DNA of 64,000 nucleotides, from positions 2,542,001 to 2,606,000 of the forward strand of contig CP018783.1 in NCBI GenBank assembly GCA_002025645.1, given 5' to 3'. Shown here in pieces: positions 8,095 to 16,158 of this stretch. The DNA is from Curtobacterium pusillum (lineage in GTDB: Bacteria > Actinomycetota > Actinomycetes > Actinomycetales > Microbacteriaceae). A program made the position numbers and the translations under genes. The notes under the pieces are model-generated. The model did no database searches. It saw only the letters and a program-made list of their open reading frames with translations, and was not told the DNA's origin. How positions within the stretch are numbered: the stretch's first letter is position 1; every line of letters starts with the position of its first letter.

Positions 8095-8910
8095 TCAGTC
8101 CTCGTCGTCGGACTCGTGGTGGTCGAGGTTCACGACCCCGGCCCGCCAGTAGCCGTCGACGTCGTACTGGTGGCGTTCGAGCCGCTGGCGCAGCAGGCGG
8201 CGCAACGGCTTCAGCTGCGTGCTCTCACCCGCGGCCCAGACGAAGGCGCCGGATGCGATGCGGTCGCGCACGGCCGCGGCGAGGGCGTCCGCGCGGCCGG
8301 CACCGAGCGGGGCGAGGACCCAGTGCACGGTGGCACCGGGGACGTTCGGAAGCGGGTACTCGTCGATGCTCTGGACCACGGCGACGACGTCGATCGACCG
8401 GTCGCCGGGCGTCGTCCCGTGGGCGTCGAGCCACCGCCCGACGGCGGGGAGCGCGGTCTCGTCCGCGACGAGCAGGTACCGGTCGTAACCCTGCGGGTAC
8501 CGGTGCGAGCCGCGTGGGCCGAGCACGCCGAGGCGGTCGCCGACCCGCGCCGTCCCCGCCCACCGACCGGCCAGCCCGTGGTCGTGCAGGACGAAGTCGA
8601 CGACGAGGCCGCGCTCGTCGAACGCGCGCACCGTGTAGTCACGGGCGACGGGGAAGACGCCCTCCCCCCGGACCACCCGGTCGTCGCGGATCTCGGGCAC
8701 CGTCACGACCCCGTCGGCGTCGGGCGCGAGCACCTTCACGTGGTCGGTCGCCGCGTTCGCCAGGAAGGGGAAGTCTGGTTCGAGCTCCGGCCCGCCGAGC
8801 ACGACGCGGCGGTAGCGGGGGCCGATGTCCTCGACCGCGAGCACCTCCAGCGTCCGGGCGCGCAGCGGGTGCATGACGGTCGTGATCTCGAGGTCGGTCG
8901 TCGCAGGCAC
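8095..8910 (-). CDS. Siderophore-interacting protein (ViuB/SIP family ferric reductase)
   Basis: A 271-residue cytoplasmic FAD/NAD(P)H-type reductase of the SIP family, which reduces Fe(III) in imported siderophores. The FAD-binding segment RDYTVRAFD lies near residue 97 and the NAD(P)H-binding domain follows, with a C-terminal YWRAGVVNLDHH tail typical of the family. The GTG at 8910 is preferred: a TAAGTT hexamer sits exactly at -12 and fits a leaderless mRNA. An ATG at 8874 is possible but would drop the family's N-terminus. The iron box directly upstream predicts derepression under iron starvation. Confidence 0.86.
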   Translation of the reverse strand: MPATTDLEITTVMHPLRARTLEVLAVEDIGPRYRRVVLGGPELEPDFPFLANAATDHVKVLAPDADGVVTVPEIRDDRVVRGEGVFPVARDYTVRAFDERGLVVDFVLHDHGLAGRWAGTARVGDRLGVLGPRGSHRYPQGYDRYLLVADETALPAVGRWLDAHGTTPGDRSIDVVAVVQSIDEYPLPNVPGATVHWVLAPLGAGRADALAAAVRDRIASGAFVWAAGESTQLKPLRRLLRQRLERHQYDVDGYWRAGVVNLDHHESDDED

Positions 8911-8916
8911 CCGATT

Positions 8917-8922
8917 AACTTA
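8917..8922 (-). promoter_or_regulatory. Leaderless -10 hexamer of the SIP gene (TAAGTT)
   Basis: TAAGTT ends 6 nt before the GTG at 8910, placing the expected transcript start on the start codon. It overlaps the iron box by three bases, so bound repressor would block it. Confidence 0.5.
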
Positions 8923-8938
8923 GGATTGCCTTACCTCA
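8920..8938. promoter_or_regulatory. DtxR/IdeR-type iron box
   Basis: The 19-bp site TTAGGATTGCCTTACCTCA matches the DtxR consensus palindrome (TTAGGTTAGGCTAACCTAA) at 14 of 19 positions, including the TTAGG half and the ACCT of the other half. It lies between the divergent SIP and AraC genes and overlaps the SIP -10. A second candidate hexamer, TAGGAT at 8921-8926, could start the AraC transcript. DtxR/IdeR repressors bind such sites with Fe(II), so both directions should be iron-repressed. Confidence 0.7.
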
Positions 8939-8963
8939 TTCGCTTGCTCGGAAAGGACATCCC

Positions 8964-9674
8964 GTGTCGTCGACCGGACCCGCCGTGACGCTCGTCGACC
9001 GGATCGTCACGCGGCACGACGCAGACGAGCTGACCTGGGTCGTGACGGGCGCGTGCGAGGTCGTCGTGGCCGGTGTCCGGTACGCCGTCGACACCCGGAC
9101 CGCGCTCGCGATCCCGGCCGGTGTGGAGCACGAGGTGGTGCCGCGGCCCGACTCGATCGTGTTCCCGCTGCTGTTCCCGGACGGCCTGTTCCCGGCCGCC
9201 GTGACCGGAGCGACCCCTGTCCCACGCACGCCAGCGCTCGAGGCCTGCGCCCGGGTGGTCCTGCAGCCGGGCCTGAGCACGGACGGCGCCGTCGCCGCTG
9301 CCCGCGCCACCGTCCGCGACCACGTCGCCCGGGCCGACGGTGTCGTCCTGCCCCCGCTGCCGCGCGACCCCCGTGCCCGCACCGTCGCCGAGGCGATCCT
9401 GCACGCGCCCGCCGACGACGTGACGCTCGACGAGTGGGCGGGCCGTGTGCACGTCTGCACGAAGACCCTGCAGCGGGCGTTCCGCGAGACCGGGATGTCC
9501 TTCCCGCGCTGGCGCAGCACTGTCCGGCTCGTACACGGCCGGGACCACCTCGACCAGGGGGCCCGGATCGCGTCGGCCGCGCGTCGGGTCGGCTACTCGT
9601 CGGTGAGTGCCTTCACCACGGCGTTCCGGCAGCAGTTCGGCGTCACCCCGGGGGCCTACGTCGCCGAGCGGTAG
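8964..9674 (+). CDS. AraC-family transcriptional regulator
   Basis: A 236-residue regulator with an N-terminal cupin-like sensor (about residues 20-75) and a C-terminal double helix-turn-helix (about 150-232) showing the AraC signature SAARRVGYSSVSAFTTAFRQQFGVTPGAYV in two halves. The GTG at 8964 follows a GAAAGGA ribosome site. It is divergent from the siderophore operon across the iron box and probably senses the ferric siderophore and activates the operon, like other AraC-type siderophore regulators. The ligand is inferred from location only. Its 3' end overlaps the convergent DHFR-like gene by 19 bp. Confidence 0.82.
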   Translation: MSSTGPAVTLVDRIVTRHDADELTWVVTGACEVVVAGVRYAVDTRTALAIPAGVEHEVVPRPDSIVFPLLFPDGLFPAAVTGATPVPRTPALEACARVVLQPGLSTDGAVAAARATVRDHVARADGVVLPPLPRDPRARTVAEAILHAPADDVTLDEWAGRVHVCTKTLQRAFRETGMSFPRWRSTVRLVHGRDHLDQGARIASAARRVGYSSVSAFTTAFRQQFGVTPGAYVAER

Positions 9675-10189
9675 TGCAGCTCGACCGCTCCGCCGCTGAA
9701 CGGGATGGTCCCTACCAGCTCGAACACCGGCGTCGGCACGGCCACCGGCAGCAGGGGCGACCCGGCGCCGAGCGCGATCGGCATCACCGTCACCCGGAGC
9801 TCGTCGAGCAGTCCTGCCTGCTGGTACTGCGCCGCGAGCAGGCCACCGCCGACGACCCACACGTCGCGCTCGCCGGCCGCACGTTCGACGACGGCCTGGT
9901 GGTCCGCGACGGATCCCGACACGAAGTGCACCTCAGCGCCGTCCGGCACGGGCAGCTCGCGCGTCGTGAACACCCAGGTCGGCAGGTCCGGGTACGCCCA
10001 GGTGTCGTCGTGGGCGAGCAGCCACTCGTAGGTGGTGGAGCCCATCACGATCGCGCCGACGCCCGCGAAGAAGCGGTCGTAGTGCTCCTGGAACGGCTCG
10101 AAGCCGAACTGCAGCAGCCATTCGAGGTCGTCACCGGGTGCGGCCACGAACCCGTCGAGGGAGGAGGCGACGTAGTAGGTCGTGCTCAT
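9656..10189 (-). CDS. Dihydrofolate-reductase-like (RibD C-terminal domain) protein
   Basis: A 177-residue single-domain protein of the bacterial DHFR-like/RibD-C family. Visible signatures are the N-terminal YYVASSLDGFVA strand, IVMGSTTYEWLL and the cofactor loop DVWVVGGGLLAAQYQQAGLLDEL, the last typical of NADPH-dependent pyrimidine reductases. Members of this family next to non-folate genes usually lack demonstrated DHFR activity, so the substrate is unknown. The ATG at 10189 has a TAGCGT hexamer ending 6 nt upstream, consistent with a leaderless message. The TAG of that hexamer is also the stop codon of the upstream gene. Confidence 0.8.
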   Translation of the reverse strand: MSTTYYVASSLDGFVAAPGDDLEWLLQFGFEPFQEHYDRFFAGVGAIVMGSTTYEWLLAHDDTWAYPDLPTWVFTTRELPVPDGAEVHFVSGSVADHQAVVERAAGERDVWVVGGGLLAAQYQQAGLLDELRVTVMPIALGAGSPLLPVAVPTPVFELVGTIPFSGGAVELHYRSAT

Positions 10190-10195
10190 GTTCCG

Positions 10196-10201
10196 ACGCT
10201 A
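10196..10201 (-). promoter_or_regulatory. Leaderless -10 hexamer (TAGCGT) sharing the upstream stop codon
   Basis: TAGCGT ends 6 nt before the ATG at 10189. Its TAG (10201-10199) is the in-frame stop of the 118-aa gene that precedes it, so one trinucleotide appears to serve translation termination and promoter function. Confidence 0.45.
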
Positions 10202-10555
10202 GCGACGACCCCCGACGCTGCGGCGGCGACCGGCCCCGTCACGGCCGGGACCGACGGCCGCGACCTCGGCGATCGCGAGTCCTGCGGAGATCCAGAGTTG
10301 TCCGACGGCGAACCGACGACGGCGAGGATCCGCGGCGAGCGGGACCATCGTCACGCCGTGCAGGGTGTCCACGACCGCACTGAGCGTGTGTGCATCGCCT
10401 GACCCCGTCCGTCCGACGAGCACGGCCTGCGCGACCTGTCGCACGGCGAGCACGACGTCGAGCGCCGGGCTCGCACTCCCGCGGAACACCCGGACGGCGT
10501 GCCCGACCCCGATCGCAGCACGGGCGATCTCGACCATCGTCGTCGTTCGGCTCAT
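10199..10555 (-). CDS. Hypothetical protein, 118 aa
   Basis: I do not recognise this family. The predicted product has alternating helical and mildly hydrophobic segments (AIGVGHAVRVF, VVLAVRQVAQAVLVG, LWISAGLAIAEVAAV) and an Arg-rich C-terminus. It could be a small membrane-associated protein. The ATG at 10555 gives a compact gene whose stop coincides with the -10 of the next gene. An in-frame extension upstream to about 11116 overlaps the opposite-strand membrane-protein gene and was not accepted. Coding status is moderately supported by codon usage and by the tight junction only. Confidence 0.5.
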   Translation of the reverse strand: MSRTTTMVEIARAAIGVGHAVRVFRGSASPALDVVLAVRQVAQAVLVGRTGSGDAHTLSAVVDTLHGVTMVPLAADPRRRRFAVGQLWISAGLAIAEVAAVGPGRDGAGRRRSVGGRR

Positions 10556-10646
10556 GTACCCAGTCCACCGCACGCCGCCGGTGCGTCCGCACAGCGGCTG
10601 TCCCCGGCATGGACGGAGGAGATCCGAGGACGAGCATGATGGCCGA

Positions 10647-11240
10647 GTGGACGCGCAGGACGAGGAAGCACCACCGGCCTGGGTGCTCAGCACGCCGACC
10701 CGGCAGCGGGAGGTCTGGGGCCTCCCGCTCCTCGGGTTGCTCCTCGCCGCGCTGCTGGTGACCGCCGGGATCGCGTTCGGGGACGCGCTCGGGCTGCTCG
10801 CCGGGGCGTCGTCAGGTGTCGTGGTCGCCGCAGCTGCGGTCGCGCTCTTCGTCGCCGCCCGCTCGGCGTACGAGGCGCAGGAACACTCCGCGTCGTGGCG
10901 ACTGCACGTGATCCGCGTCCTCGTCGGTGTGACGACCGTGACCGTGGTGGCGGTCGCGAGCCTCATCGTGGGGACGTCGTTCGGAGCGGCACTCGGGCTG
11001 GTCGTCGGCATCCCGACGGCGCTCCGGTTCGCCCGTTCGGTACCCAGGATCGACCGACTCGTGCTCGGCTGGGCCGGCACCGTGGTGGCCGTGACCTGCG
11101 CCGTGCTCATCATCATCGGGCTCGCGGTCCCGGGCGTCCGATCGTCGGTGTGGGTCGGCGGCGGTGTGGTGCTGCTGGTCGCCTCTGCCGTGATGGCGAT
11201 CGTGCAGTTCCGGGCCGCCGCCCGCGCACCCCGCCGGTAG
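10647..11240 (+). CDS. Integral membrane protein, unknown
   Basis: A 197-residue protein with about six hydrophobic segments: LLGLLLAALLVTAGIAFG, VVVAAAAVALFVAARSAY, VLVGVTTVTVVAVASLIVG, ALGLVVGIPTALRF, VAVTCAVLIIIGLAVPG and VVLLVASAVMAIVQF. The N-terminus is short and acidic, and the C-terminus is Arg-rich (cytoplasmic by the positive-inside rule). GTG at 10647 is chosen because CATGAT, a near -10 hexamer, ends 6 nt upstream. No transporter or enzyme motif was seen. It converges on the DUF2071 gene, with only 14 bp between stops. Confidence 0.65.
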   Translation: MDAQDEEAPPAWVLSTPTRQREVWGLPLLGLLLAALLVTAGIAFGDALGLLAGASSGVVVAAAAVALFVAARSAYEAQEHSASWRLHVIRVLVGVTTVTVVAVASLIVGTSFGAALGLVVGIPTALRFARSVPRIDRLVLGWAGTVVAVTCAVLIIIGLAVPGVRSSVWVGGGVVLLVASAVMAIVQFRAAARAPRR

Positions 11241-11254
11241 TCCCGGGGCGAGGA

Positions 11255-12019
11255 TCAGCGCCCGAGACCGAACCGGGTCACGACCCCGGGGGAGTACAGC
11301 ACGGAGTCCGGCTCGAGCTCGCTCAGCGCGAACGGCAGCCCCGCGGCCCCGACCAGGTCGTCCCGCAGCGACACCACCGAGGCCCGGTGCAACGGCCACG
11401 ACTCGTGCTCGTTCGGCCAGAAGCGCGTCCGGCCGAGCCGGTGCACGTGCATGCCCCACCGTGCCGTGAGGAACGTCTCGAGGGCCGTCGGTTCGGCGAT
11501 CGGCGGCCCGGTCCGCACGTCGACCAGGGAGCGCAGGTGGGTCCCGTGTCGCCGCACCGCGTAGGCGACCCGGTCGGCCGCGGGCCGTCGCTGCTGCGCC
11601 ACCGCCCACTTGTACGGCAACCCGGTGGCCACGCGTGCGCCGATCGTCGGAGCGAGCTTGCCGGCGTCGAGCGACAGGAACACGACTCCGTGCTGCCCGC
11701 GGTCGTCGACGGTGTAGACGCGGACGTTCACCTCGATGAAGTCCCCGACGCGGCCGACGGAGACCGGTGGGAAGCGCGTGTCCGAGAACCGGAACGCGAT
11801 GAGGCCGACCCAGGTGGTCGCGCCGTCGTCGACCCCGTCGACGCCGAGGGTGTCCGGCCGCGTGCCCGCCGGCAGCAGCGGGGCCACCGCCGACACGTCG
11901 ACGCGCCAGTGCACGAAGACGACGTCCCGCCACGCCTGTTCGATCCAGGGGCGTCCGGTGAGGCCGGGGGCGATGGCCTGGAGGCGCGGATCGCCTCCGG
12001 CAGGCACGGTCGCGGTCAC
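11255..12019 (-). CDS. DUF2071 (YqjF-like) protein
   Basis: A 254-residue protein with DUF2071 hallmarks: an early [11 protein letters not shown] segment, the [19 protein letters not shown] block, NVRVYT and a late [14 protein letters not shown] segment. The family is conserved in many bacteria and has no assigned biochemical role; Bacillus YqjF is the usual reference. GTG at 12019 overlaps the nitroreductase TGA (GTGA), so the two are translationally coupled. One TGGAGGCGCG repeat copy lies within it near the 5' end (11979-11988), where the coding strand encodes Arg-Leu-Gln. Confidence 0.75.
   Translation of the reverse strand: MTATVPAGGDPRLQAIAPGLTGRPWIEQAWRDVVFVHWRVDVSAVAPLLPAGTRPDTLGVDGVDDGATTWVGLIAFRFSDTRFPPVSVGRVGDFIEVNVRVYTVDDRGQHGVVFLSLDAGKLAPTIGARVATGLPYKWAVAQQRRPAADRVAYAVRRHGTHLRSLVDVRTGPPIAEPTALETFLTARWGMHVHRLGRTRFWPNEHESWPLHRASVVSLRDDLVGAAGLPFALSELEPDSVLYSPGVVTRFGLGR
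11979..11988 (+). repeat. TGGAGGCGCG dispersed decamer (single copy in DUF2071 gene)
   Basis: Exact copy of the decamer that also forms paired terminator hairpins elsewhere in the window. The surrounding bases extend the match to CCTGGAGGCGCGG. Confidence 0.5.
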
Positions 12020-12849
12020 GGGGTGGTCGCCTCCGGGGCGATGTGCCCCGCCACGGGCGCGTCGTCCCACCCCTGCTGCGGGGTGTCGCAGGTCCCGCGG
12101 AACACGTACTGCGACGGGCGCTTCCGTTCGCTCGACGTCCAGTCGATCGCGGGGCGCCGGCGCTCGGGCGGGAGGTACCCGATCCGGTAGACGGCCATGA
12201 GCTCGAGCGACTCGGGGACGCGGAGCAGGCCCTCGATCTCCGCCCACGCGCCCGGGGTCTCCATCGGGAAGGACACGAACTGGATGCCCAGGCCGAGCTC
12301 GGTGGTGGCGAGCCAGATGTTCTCCATCGCCGCCCCCATGCTGAACACCGAGTAGAAGCCCGAGAGCTCCTCCTTCCGGTACTCGTGCCGGTCGAGCATC
12401 ACGCCGAGCAGCAGCGGCGACCCGGCCACGAGCTTCCGGTTCTCCTCGCCGAGCGTGTGCGGCACCCGGAGCGTGTTCATCAGGAGCTGCCCGCGCTTCG
12501 TGAACACCTGCTTCGTGAACGGCTTGAGCGGCCCGGGGAGCTTGTCGAACAGCATGCCGTCGCGCCGCTCGTCCATCTCGGCCTGCGAGAACCGGAAGTA
12601 CGGGCGGTACCGCTCGAAGAACGTGCCCTCGGCCATGGTCCTGGTCATCGACGAGCCGCTGATCTCGGCGACGCGGTCGATCGTGGCGCGTTCCTCGACG
12701 AGCACGAACCGCCACGGCTGGCTGTTGAGCTGCGACGGTGCCCGCCCGGCCAACTCCATGAGCAACCGCTGGTGCTCCTCGGAGACCGGGTCGGGCAGGA
12801 ACGCCCCGTTGGTCGTGCGCCGGCGTCGGATCGCCTCGAAGAGCTCCAC
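12016..12849 (-). CDS. Nitroreductase-family FMN oxidoreductase
   Basis: A 277-residue nitroreductase-fold protein. The N-terminal [17 protein letters not shown] and [15 protein letters not shown] motifs bind FMN phosphate, and [12 protein letters not shown] near residue 200 is the typical late motif. Members reduce nitroaromatics, quinones or flavins using NAD(P)H. GTG at 12849 has an excellent GGAGGACAGCA ribosome site. Earlier in-frame codons were rejected because they run into the preceding gene. It is probably co-transcribed with the DUF2071 gene through the GTGA overlap. Natural substrate unknown. Confidence 0.82.
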   Translation of the reverse strand: MELFEAIRRRRTTNGAFLPDPVSEEHQRLLMELAGRAPSQLNSQPWRFVLVEERATIDRVAEISGSSMTRTMAEGTFFERYRPYFRFSQAEMDERRDGMLFDKLPGPLKPFTKQVFTKRGQLLMNTLRVPHTLGEENRKLVAGSPLLLGVMLDRHEYRKEELSGFYSVFSMGAAMENIWLATTELGLGIQFVSFPMETPGAWAEIEGLLRVPESLELMAVYRIGYLPPERRRPAIDWTSSERKRPSQYVFRGTCDTPQQGWDDAPVAGHIAPEATTP

Positions 12850-12866
12850 TGCTGTCCTCCCCGCGG

Positions 12867-13235
12867 TCAGCGCCGGAACAGCACCGCCCCCAGGTAGGAC
12901 GGCGCAGCGGCGACCGCGACTCTCCAGTGTGCTCCCGAGCGCGGGTTCGTGCGTGGGGCGACCGCGAGCGGGACGAGTGCGGGCAGCAGGAAGAGCGCCG
13001 ACCGGTCGCGGGTCCACACCGGGGTGGTCGCGGCGACACCGGTCAGCGTGGCGGTCACGACGAACAGGCCGTGGTGGACGACCCGGAGCTTCTTCGTCCG
13101 GATGAGGCGGACGGCCACGGCGGTGCCCCAGGCGCAGTTCGCGACGTAGGCGAGGCCCGCAGCGGCGACCAGCCGGCGGGCCGTGCGCGACCGCGTGGGA
13201 GGCGATCCGTGCCTCCAGGCCGTCTTCCGTCCCAT
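12867..13235 (-). CDS. Small membrane protein, 122 aa, unknown
   Basis: A basic N-terminus is followed by about four hydrophobic segments ([51 protein letters not shown] and [15 protein letters not shown]). No motif identifies a function. The ATG at 13235 has a TAGCGT hexamer 7 nt upstream, and the TAG of that hexamer is the Lrp gene's stop, so the start is well supported as leaderless. Confidence 0.6.
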   Translation of the reverse strand: MGRKTAWRHGSPPTRSRTARRLVAAAGLAYVANCAWGTAVAVRLIRTKKLRVVHHGLFVVTATLTGVAATTPVWTRDRSALFLLPALVPLAVAPRTNPRSGAHWRVAVAAAPSYLGAVLFRR

Positions 13236-13242
13236 GTGCGGG

Positions 13243-13248
13243 ACGCTA
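13243..13248 (-). promoter_or_regulatory. Leaderless -10 hexamer (TAGCGT) sharing the Lrp stop codon
   Basis: Ends 7 nt before the ATG at 13235. The TAG at 13248-13246 is also the stop of the Lrp-family regulator. Confidence 0.45.
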
Positions 13249-13683
13249 CGCGGTCTCGCGACTGACCAGCTTGGAGAGCACGATCGCGGAACGCGTGTGG
13301 TCGACCTGCGGTGCGAGACGGACCTTGTCGAGTGCTTCCTCGAGTGCGGAGAGGTCCTTGGAGCGCATGTGCACGACGGCGTCGGCGCTGCCCGTGACCG
13401 TGCCAGCGTCGATGACCTCGGGGACGGTGTCGAGCAGCGAGCGCAGTTCGTCGGGGGAGACCGTGCCGCGGCAGTAGAGCTCCACCCAGGCCTCGGTGCC
13501 GCGGTCCTCCACGGCGGGGTCGACCTTGATCGTGAAGCCCTGGATCACCCCGTCGCCGACGAGCCGGTCGACGCGGCGCTTCACGGCGGAGGCCGAGAGT
13601 CCGACCACCGACCCGATGTCGCCGTAGCCGGCGCGGGCGTTCTCCCGGAGCTGGTCCAGGATGCGGTGGTCGAGCGAATCCAT
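13246..13683 (-). CDS. Lrp/AsnC-family transcriptional regulator
   Basis: A 145-residue regulator. The N-terminal winged helix-turn-helix (MDSLDHRILDQL through SASAVKRRVDRL) is followed by the RAM ligand-binding domain (about 65-140, with VTGSADAVVHMRSKD). The ATG at 13683 is preferred over the one at 13692, because the latter would fall inside the TAGCAT hexamer at 13691-13696. The gene is divergent from dimethylargininase and ornithine aminotransferase genes, a classic arrangement for an Lrp-type regulator of amino-acid catabolism. Arginine or ornithine as effector is an inference. Confidence 0.85.
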   Translation of the reverse strand: MDSLDHRILDQLRENARAGYGDIGSVVGLSASAVKRRVDRLVGDGVIQGFTIKVDPAVEDRGTEAWVELYCRGTVSPDELRSLLDTVPEVIDAGTVTGSADAVVHMRSKDLSALEEALDKVRLAPQVDHTRSAIVLSKLVSRETA

Positions 13684-13690
13684 TGCACCC

Positions 13691-13696
13691 ATGCTA
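13691..13696 (-). promoter_or_regulatory. Leaderless -10 hexamer of the Lrp gene (TAGCAT)
   Basis: Ends 7 nt before the ATG at 13683. This argues against the alternative ATG at 13692. Confidence 0.45.
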
Positions 13697-13928
13697 CGCG
13701 GAGTTGTTGCACGAGCGGTGGGGTCCGCGCACGAAACGTGCGCGCCCCGAACGGGTGTCACGGTGTTTCGCGGTCTGTTGCTGCACTGTTCGGACGGTTC
13801 GTGCGAGGATCGGTCTCGGCGTCGACCTGGTCCGCTACGGCGAGTGAGCCTGCATCTCGCCGGAGCACTTCACCCCGTTCCGTTTCGGTTCCTGGCAGGC
13901 TCGGGCCCCGGTCCCTCCAGGAGGACTG

Positions 13929-14819
13929 ATGTCGAACACCGCACCCTCGACCACCGACGCACCGACCCGTACCGCGACCAAGCGGACGATCCTCATGTGC
14001 AAGCCGGACTTCTACACGGTGAGCTACCGGATCAACCCGTGGATGCACCCCGAGGACCCGACCGACACGTCGAAGGCCGTCCAGCAGTGGCAGTCGCTCG
14101 TCGACGTCTACGAGGGACTCGGCTTCGACATCTCCTACATCGACCCGATCGACGGCCTGCCCGACATGGTCTACGCGGCCAACGGCGGGTTCGTGCTCGA
14201 CGGCATCGCCTACGGCGCGAAGTTCCAGTACCCCGAGCGCCAGCCCGAGGGCCCCGCGTACATGGAGTGGTTCGCCGCGAACGGCCTGACCGTCGCCGAC
14301 CCCGAGCAGACCAACGAGGGCGAGGGTGACTTCCTGCTCGTCGGGAACACCATCTTCGCCGGCACCGGCTTCCGCTCGGACAGCACCTCGCACGAGGAGC
14401 TCGCCGGCATCTACGGCCGCGAGGTCGTCACGCTCAAGCTGATCAACCCGAGCTTCTACCACCTCGACACCGCGATCGCCGTGCTCGACCCGGAGCCCGC
14501 CGCCGACGGCACGTCGAACATCGCGTACCTCGAGAGCGCGTTCGACGAGCCCTCGCTGGCCATCCTGCGCGAGCGCTTCCCGGACGCGATCATCGCGACC
14601 GAAGAGGACGCCTCGATCCTCGGCCTGAACTCGTACTCCGACGGGTACAACGTCGTGATCGCGTCGCGCGCGACCACGTTCGCGTCGCAGCTCCGGGCCA
14701 AGGGCTACAACCCGATCGGCGTCGACCTGTCCGAGCTCCTGCTCGGCGGCGGCGGCGTGAAGTGCTGCACGCTCGACCTGCACCCCGTCGGCACCGGCAA
14801 CTCGGTGGCGCGGTCCTGA
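13929..14819 (+). CDS. ddaH: Dimethylarginine dimethylaminohydrolase / amidinotransferase-fold hydrolase
   Basis: A 296-residue enzyme of the guanidino-group-modifying (pentein) superfamily. It would hydrolyse N-omega-methylated arginine to citrulline and methylamines. The catalytic His is likely His178 in FYHLDT, and the nucleophile is one of Cys279/Cys280 in GGGGVKCCTLD. The early MCKPDFYTVSYRINPWM segment and DMVYAANGGF (Asp79) fit the family. An AGGAGG site precedes the ATG. It is coupled to rocD through a TGATG overlap, so the pair probably converts methylarginine or arginine derivatives toward glutamate semialdehyde. Arginine deiminase-like activity is an alternative. Confidence 0.8.
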   Translation: MSNTAPSTTDAPTRTATKRTILMCKPDFYTVSYRINPWMHPEDPTDTSKAVQQWQSLVDVYEGLGFDISYIDPIDGLPDMVYAANGGFVLDGIAYGAKFQYPERQPEGPAYMEWFAANGLTVADPEQTNEGEGDFLLVGNTIFAGTGFRSDSTSHEELAGIYGREVVTLKLINPSFYHLDTAIAVLDPEPAADGTSNIAYLESAFDEPSLAILRERFPDAIIATEEDASILGLNSYSDGYNVVIASRATTFASQLRAKGYNPIGVDLSELLLGGGGVKCCTLDLHPVGTGNSVARS

Positions 14820-16039
14820 TGGGCGCCGCTCTCGGGACGGCGACCGCTGCGGCGCTCGCCGTCGAGGACAGCTCCCTCGCCCACAACTACAGCCCCCTGC
14901 CCGTCGTCATCGCCTCGGGCTCCGGGGCGTGGGTGACCGACGTCGACGGCAAGCGCTACCTGGACGGACTCGCCGCGTACTCCGCCGTGAACTTCGGCCA
15001 CGGCAACCCGCGGCTGCTCGACGCCGCCCGCGCACAGCTCGACCGGGTCACGCTGACGTCGCGCGCGTTCGTGAACGACCAGCTCGGGCCGTTCGCCGCG
15101 TCGCTCGCCGCGCTGACGGACACCGAGCTGGTGCTCCCGATGAACACCGGCGCCGAGGCGGTCGAGTCTGCGATCAAGGTCTCCCGAGCCTGGGGCTACC
15201 GGGTGAAGGGGGTCCCCGCGGGGCAGGCGACGATCGTCGTCGCGTCCGGGAACTTCCACGGCCGGACCACGACCATCGTGTCGTTCTCGGACGACCCCGT
15301 GGCACACGACGACTTCGGTCCGTACACGCCGGGGTTCCGCACGGTGCCGTACGGCGATGCCGAGGCTCTGCGCGCGGCGATGGACGACACTGTCGTCGCC
15401 GTGCTGCTCGAGCCGATCCAGGGCGAAGGCGGCGTGGTCATCCCCCCGGCCTCGTACCTGTCTGCTGTCCGGGAGGTCTGCGACGAGTTCGGCGCGCTGT
15501 TCGTCGCCGACGAGATCCAGTCCGGCCTCGGCCGCACCGGCCACACCCTCGCGGTGCAGCGCGTCGGGGTCCGACCCGACCTCATCACGCTCGGCAAGGC
15601 CCTCGGTGGCGGCATCGTCCCGGTGTCCGCCGTGGTGGGCTCGCGTGACGTCCTGGGCGTGCTGCGTCCCGGTGAGCACGGTTCGACGTTCGGTGGCAAC
15701 CCGCTCGCGGCCGCGGTCGGATCCGAGGTCGTGGCGATGCTCGGGGAGGGCACGTTCCAGCAGCGGGCGCTCGACGGCGAACCGCTGCTGCGCGGGCTGC
15801 TCGACGACCTGCTCGGGAAGGGGGTCGTCTCGCACCGGGTCGCCGGACTCTGGGCCGGGATCGACATCGACCCCGCGCTCGGCACCGGCAAGCAGATCTC
15901 GCAGGACCTCGCCGACCGGGGCGTGCTCGTGAAGGACACGCACGGGTCGACGATCCGTTTCGCGCCGCCGCTCGTCGTGACGGACGACGAGATCCGCCTG
16001 GCGATCGGCACGCTGTCCGAGGTGCTCGCCGCGCGCTGA
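14819..16039 (+). CDS. rocD: Ornithine aminotransferase
   Basis: A 406-residue class-III PLP aminotransferase. It transfers the delta-amino group of ornithine to 2-oxoglutarate, giving glutamate-gamma-semialdehyde. Visible motifs are NTGAEAVESAIK, EPIQGEGGVVIP, ADEIQSGLGRTG and the PLP lysine Lys260 in ITLGKALGGG. The ATG shares its A with the ddaH stop (TGATG). The window also starts with putA, which consumes the same semialdehyde, though the two loci are 13 kb apart. Length and motifs fit RocD better than acetylornithine aminotransferase, but that enzyme is a close relative. Confidence 0.87.
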   Translation: MGAALGTATAAALAVEDSSLAHNYSPLPVVIASGSGAWVTDVDGKRYLDGLAAYSAVNFGHGNPRLLDAARAQLDRVTLTSRAFVNDQLGPFAASLAALTDTELVLPMNTGAEAVESAIKVSRAWGYRVKGVPAGQATIVVASGNFHGRTTTIVSFSDDPVAHDDFGPYTPGFRTVPYGDAEALRAAMDDTVVAVLLEPIQGEGGVVIPPASYLSAVREVCDEFGALFVADEIQSGLGRTGHTLAVQRVGVRPDLITLGKALGGGIVPVSAVVGSRDVLGVLRPGEHGSTFGGNPLAAAVGSEVVAMLGEGTFQQRALDGEPLLRGLLDDLLGKGVVSHRVAGLWAGIDIDPALGTGKQISQDLADRGVLVKDTHGSTIRFAPPLVVTDDEIRLAIGTLSEVLAAR

Positions 16040-16042
16040 CGC

Positions 16043-16082
16043 CGCTGCGATGCGCTGCGATGCGCTGCGATGCGCTTCGCTG
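16043..16082 (+). repeat. Tandem decamer repeat, CGCTGCGATG x3 plus a degenerate fourth copy
   Basis: Three exact copies of CGCTGCGATG at 16043-16072 and a fourth degenerate unit to 16082, starting 3 nt after the rocD stop. Likely slippage-prone and of use as a strain marker; no function seen. Confidence 0.8.
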
Positions 16083-16089
16083 CGCATTG

Positions 16090-16138
16090 TGAGCAGAAAT
16101 GGTCGGGTCGCCGTTCGGCACCCGACCATTTCTGCTCA
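16090..16138. terminator. Perfect 19-bp inverted repeat, probable bidirectional terminator
   Basis: Left arm 16090-16108 (TGAGCAGAAATGGTCGGGT) and right arm 16120-16138 are exact reverse complements around an 11-nt loop that can itself form a 3-bp GCC/GGC stem. One more G-C pair extends it outward. It sits between the convergent rocD and epimerase genes. There is no T-run, which is common for actinobacterial terminators. Confidence 0.75.
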
Positions 16139-16158
16139 CCAAGCGGGACGGTCGCGCG

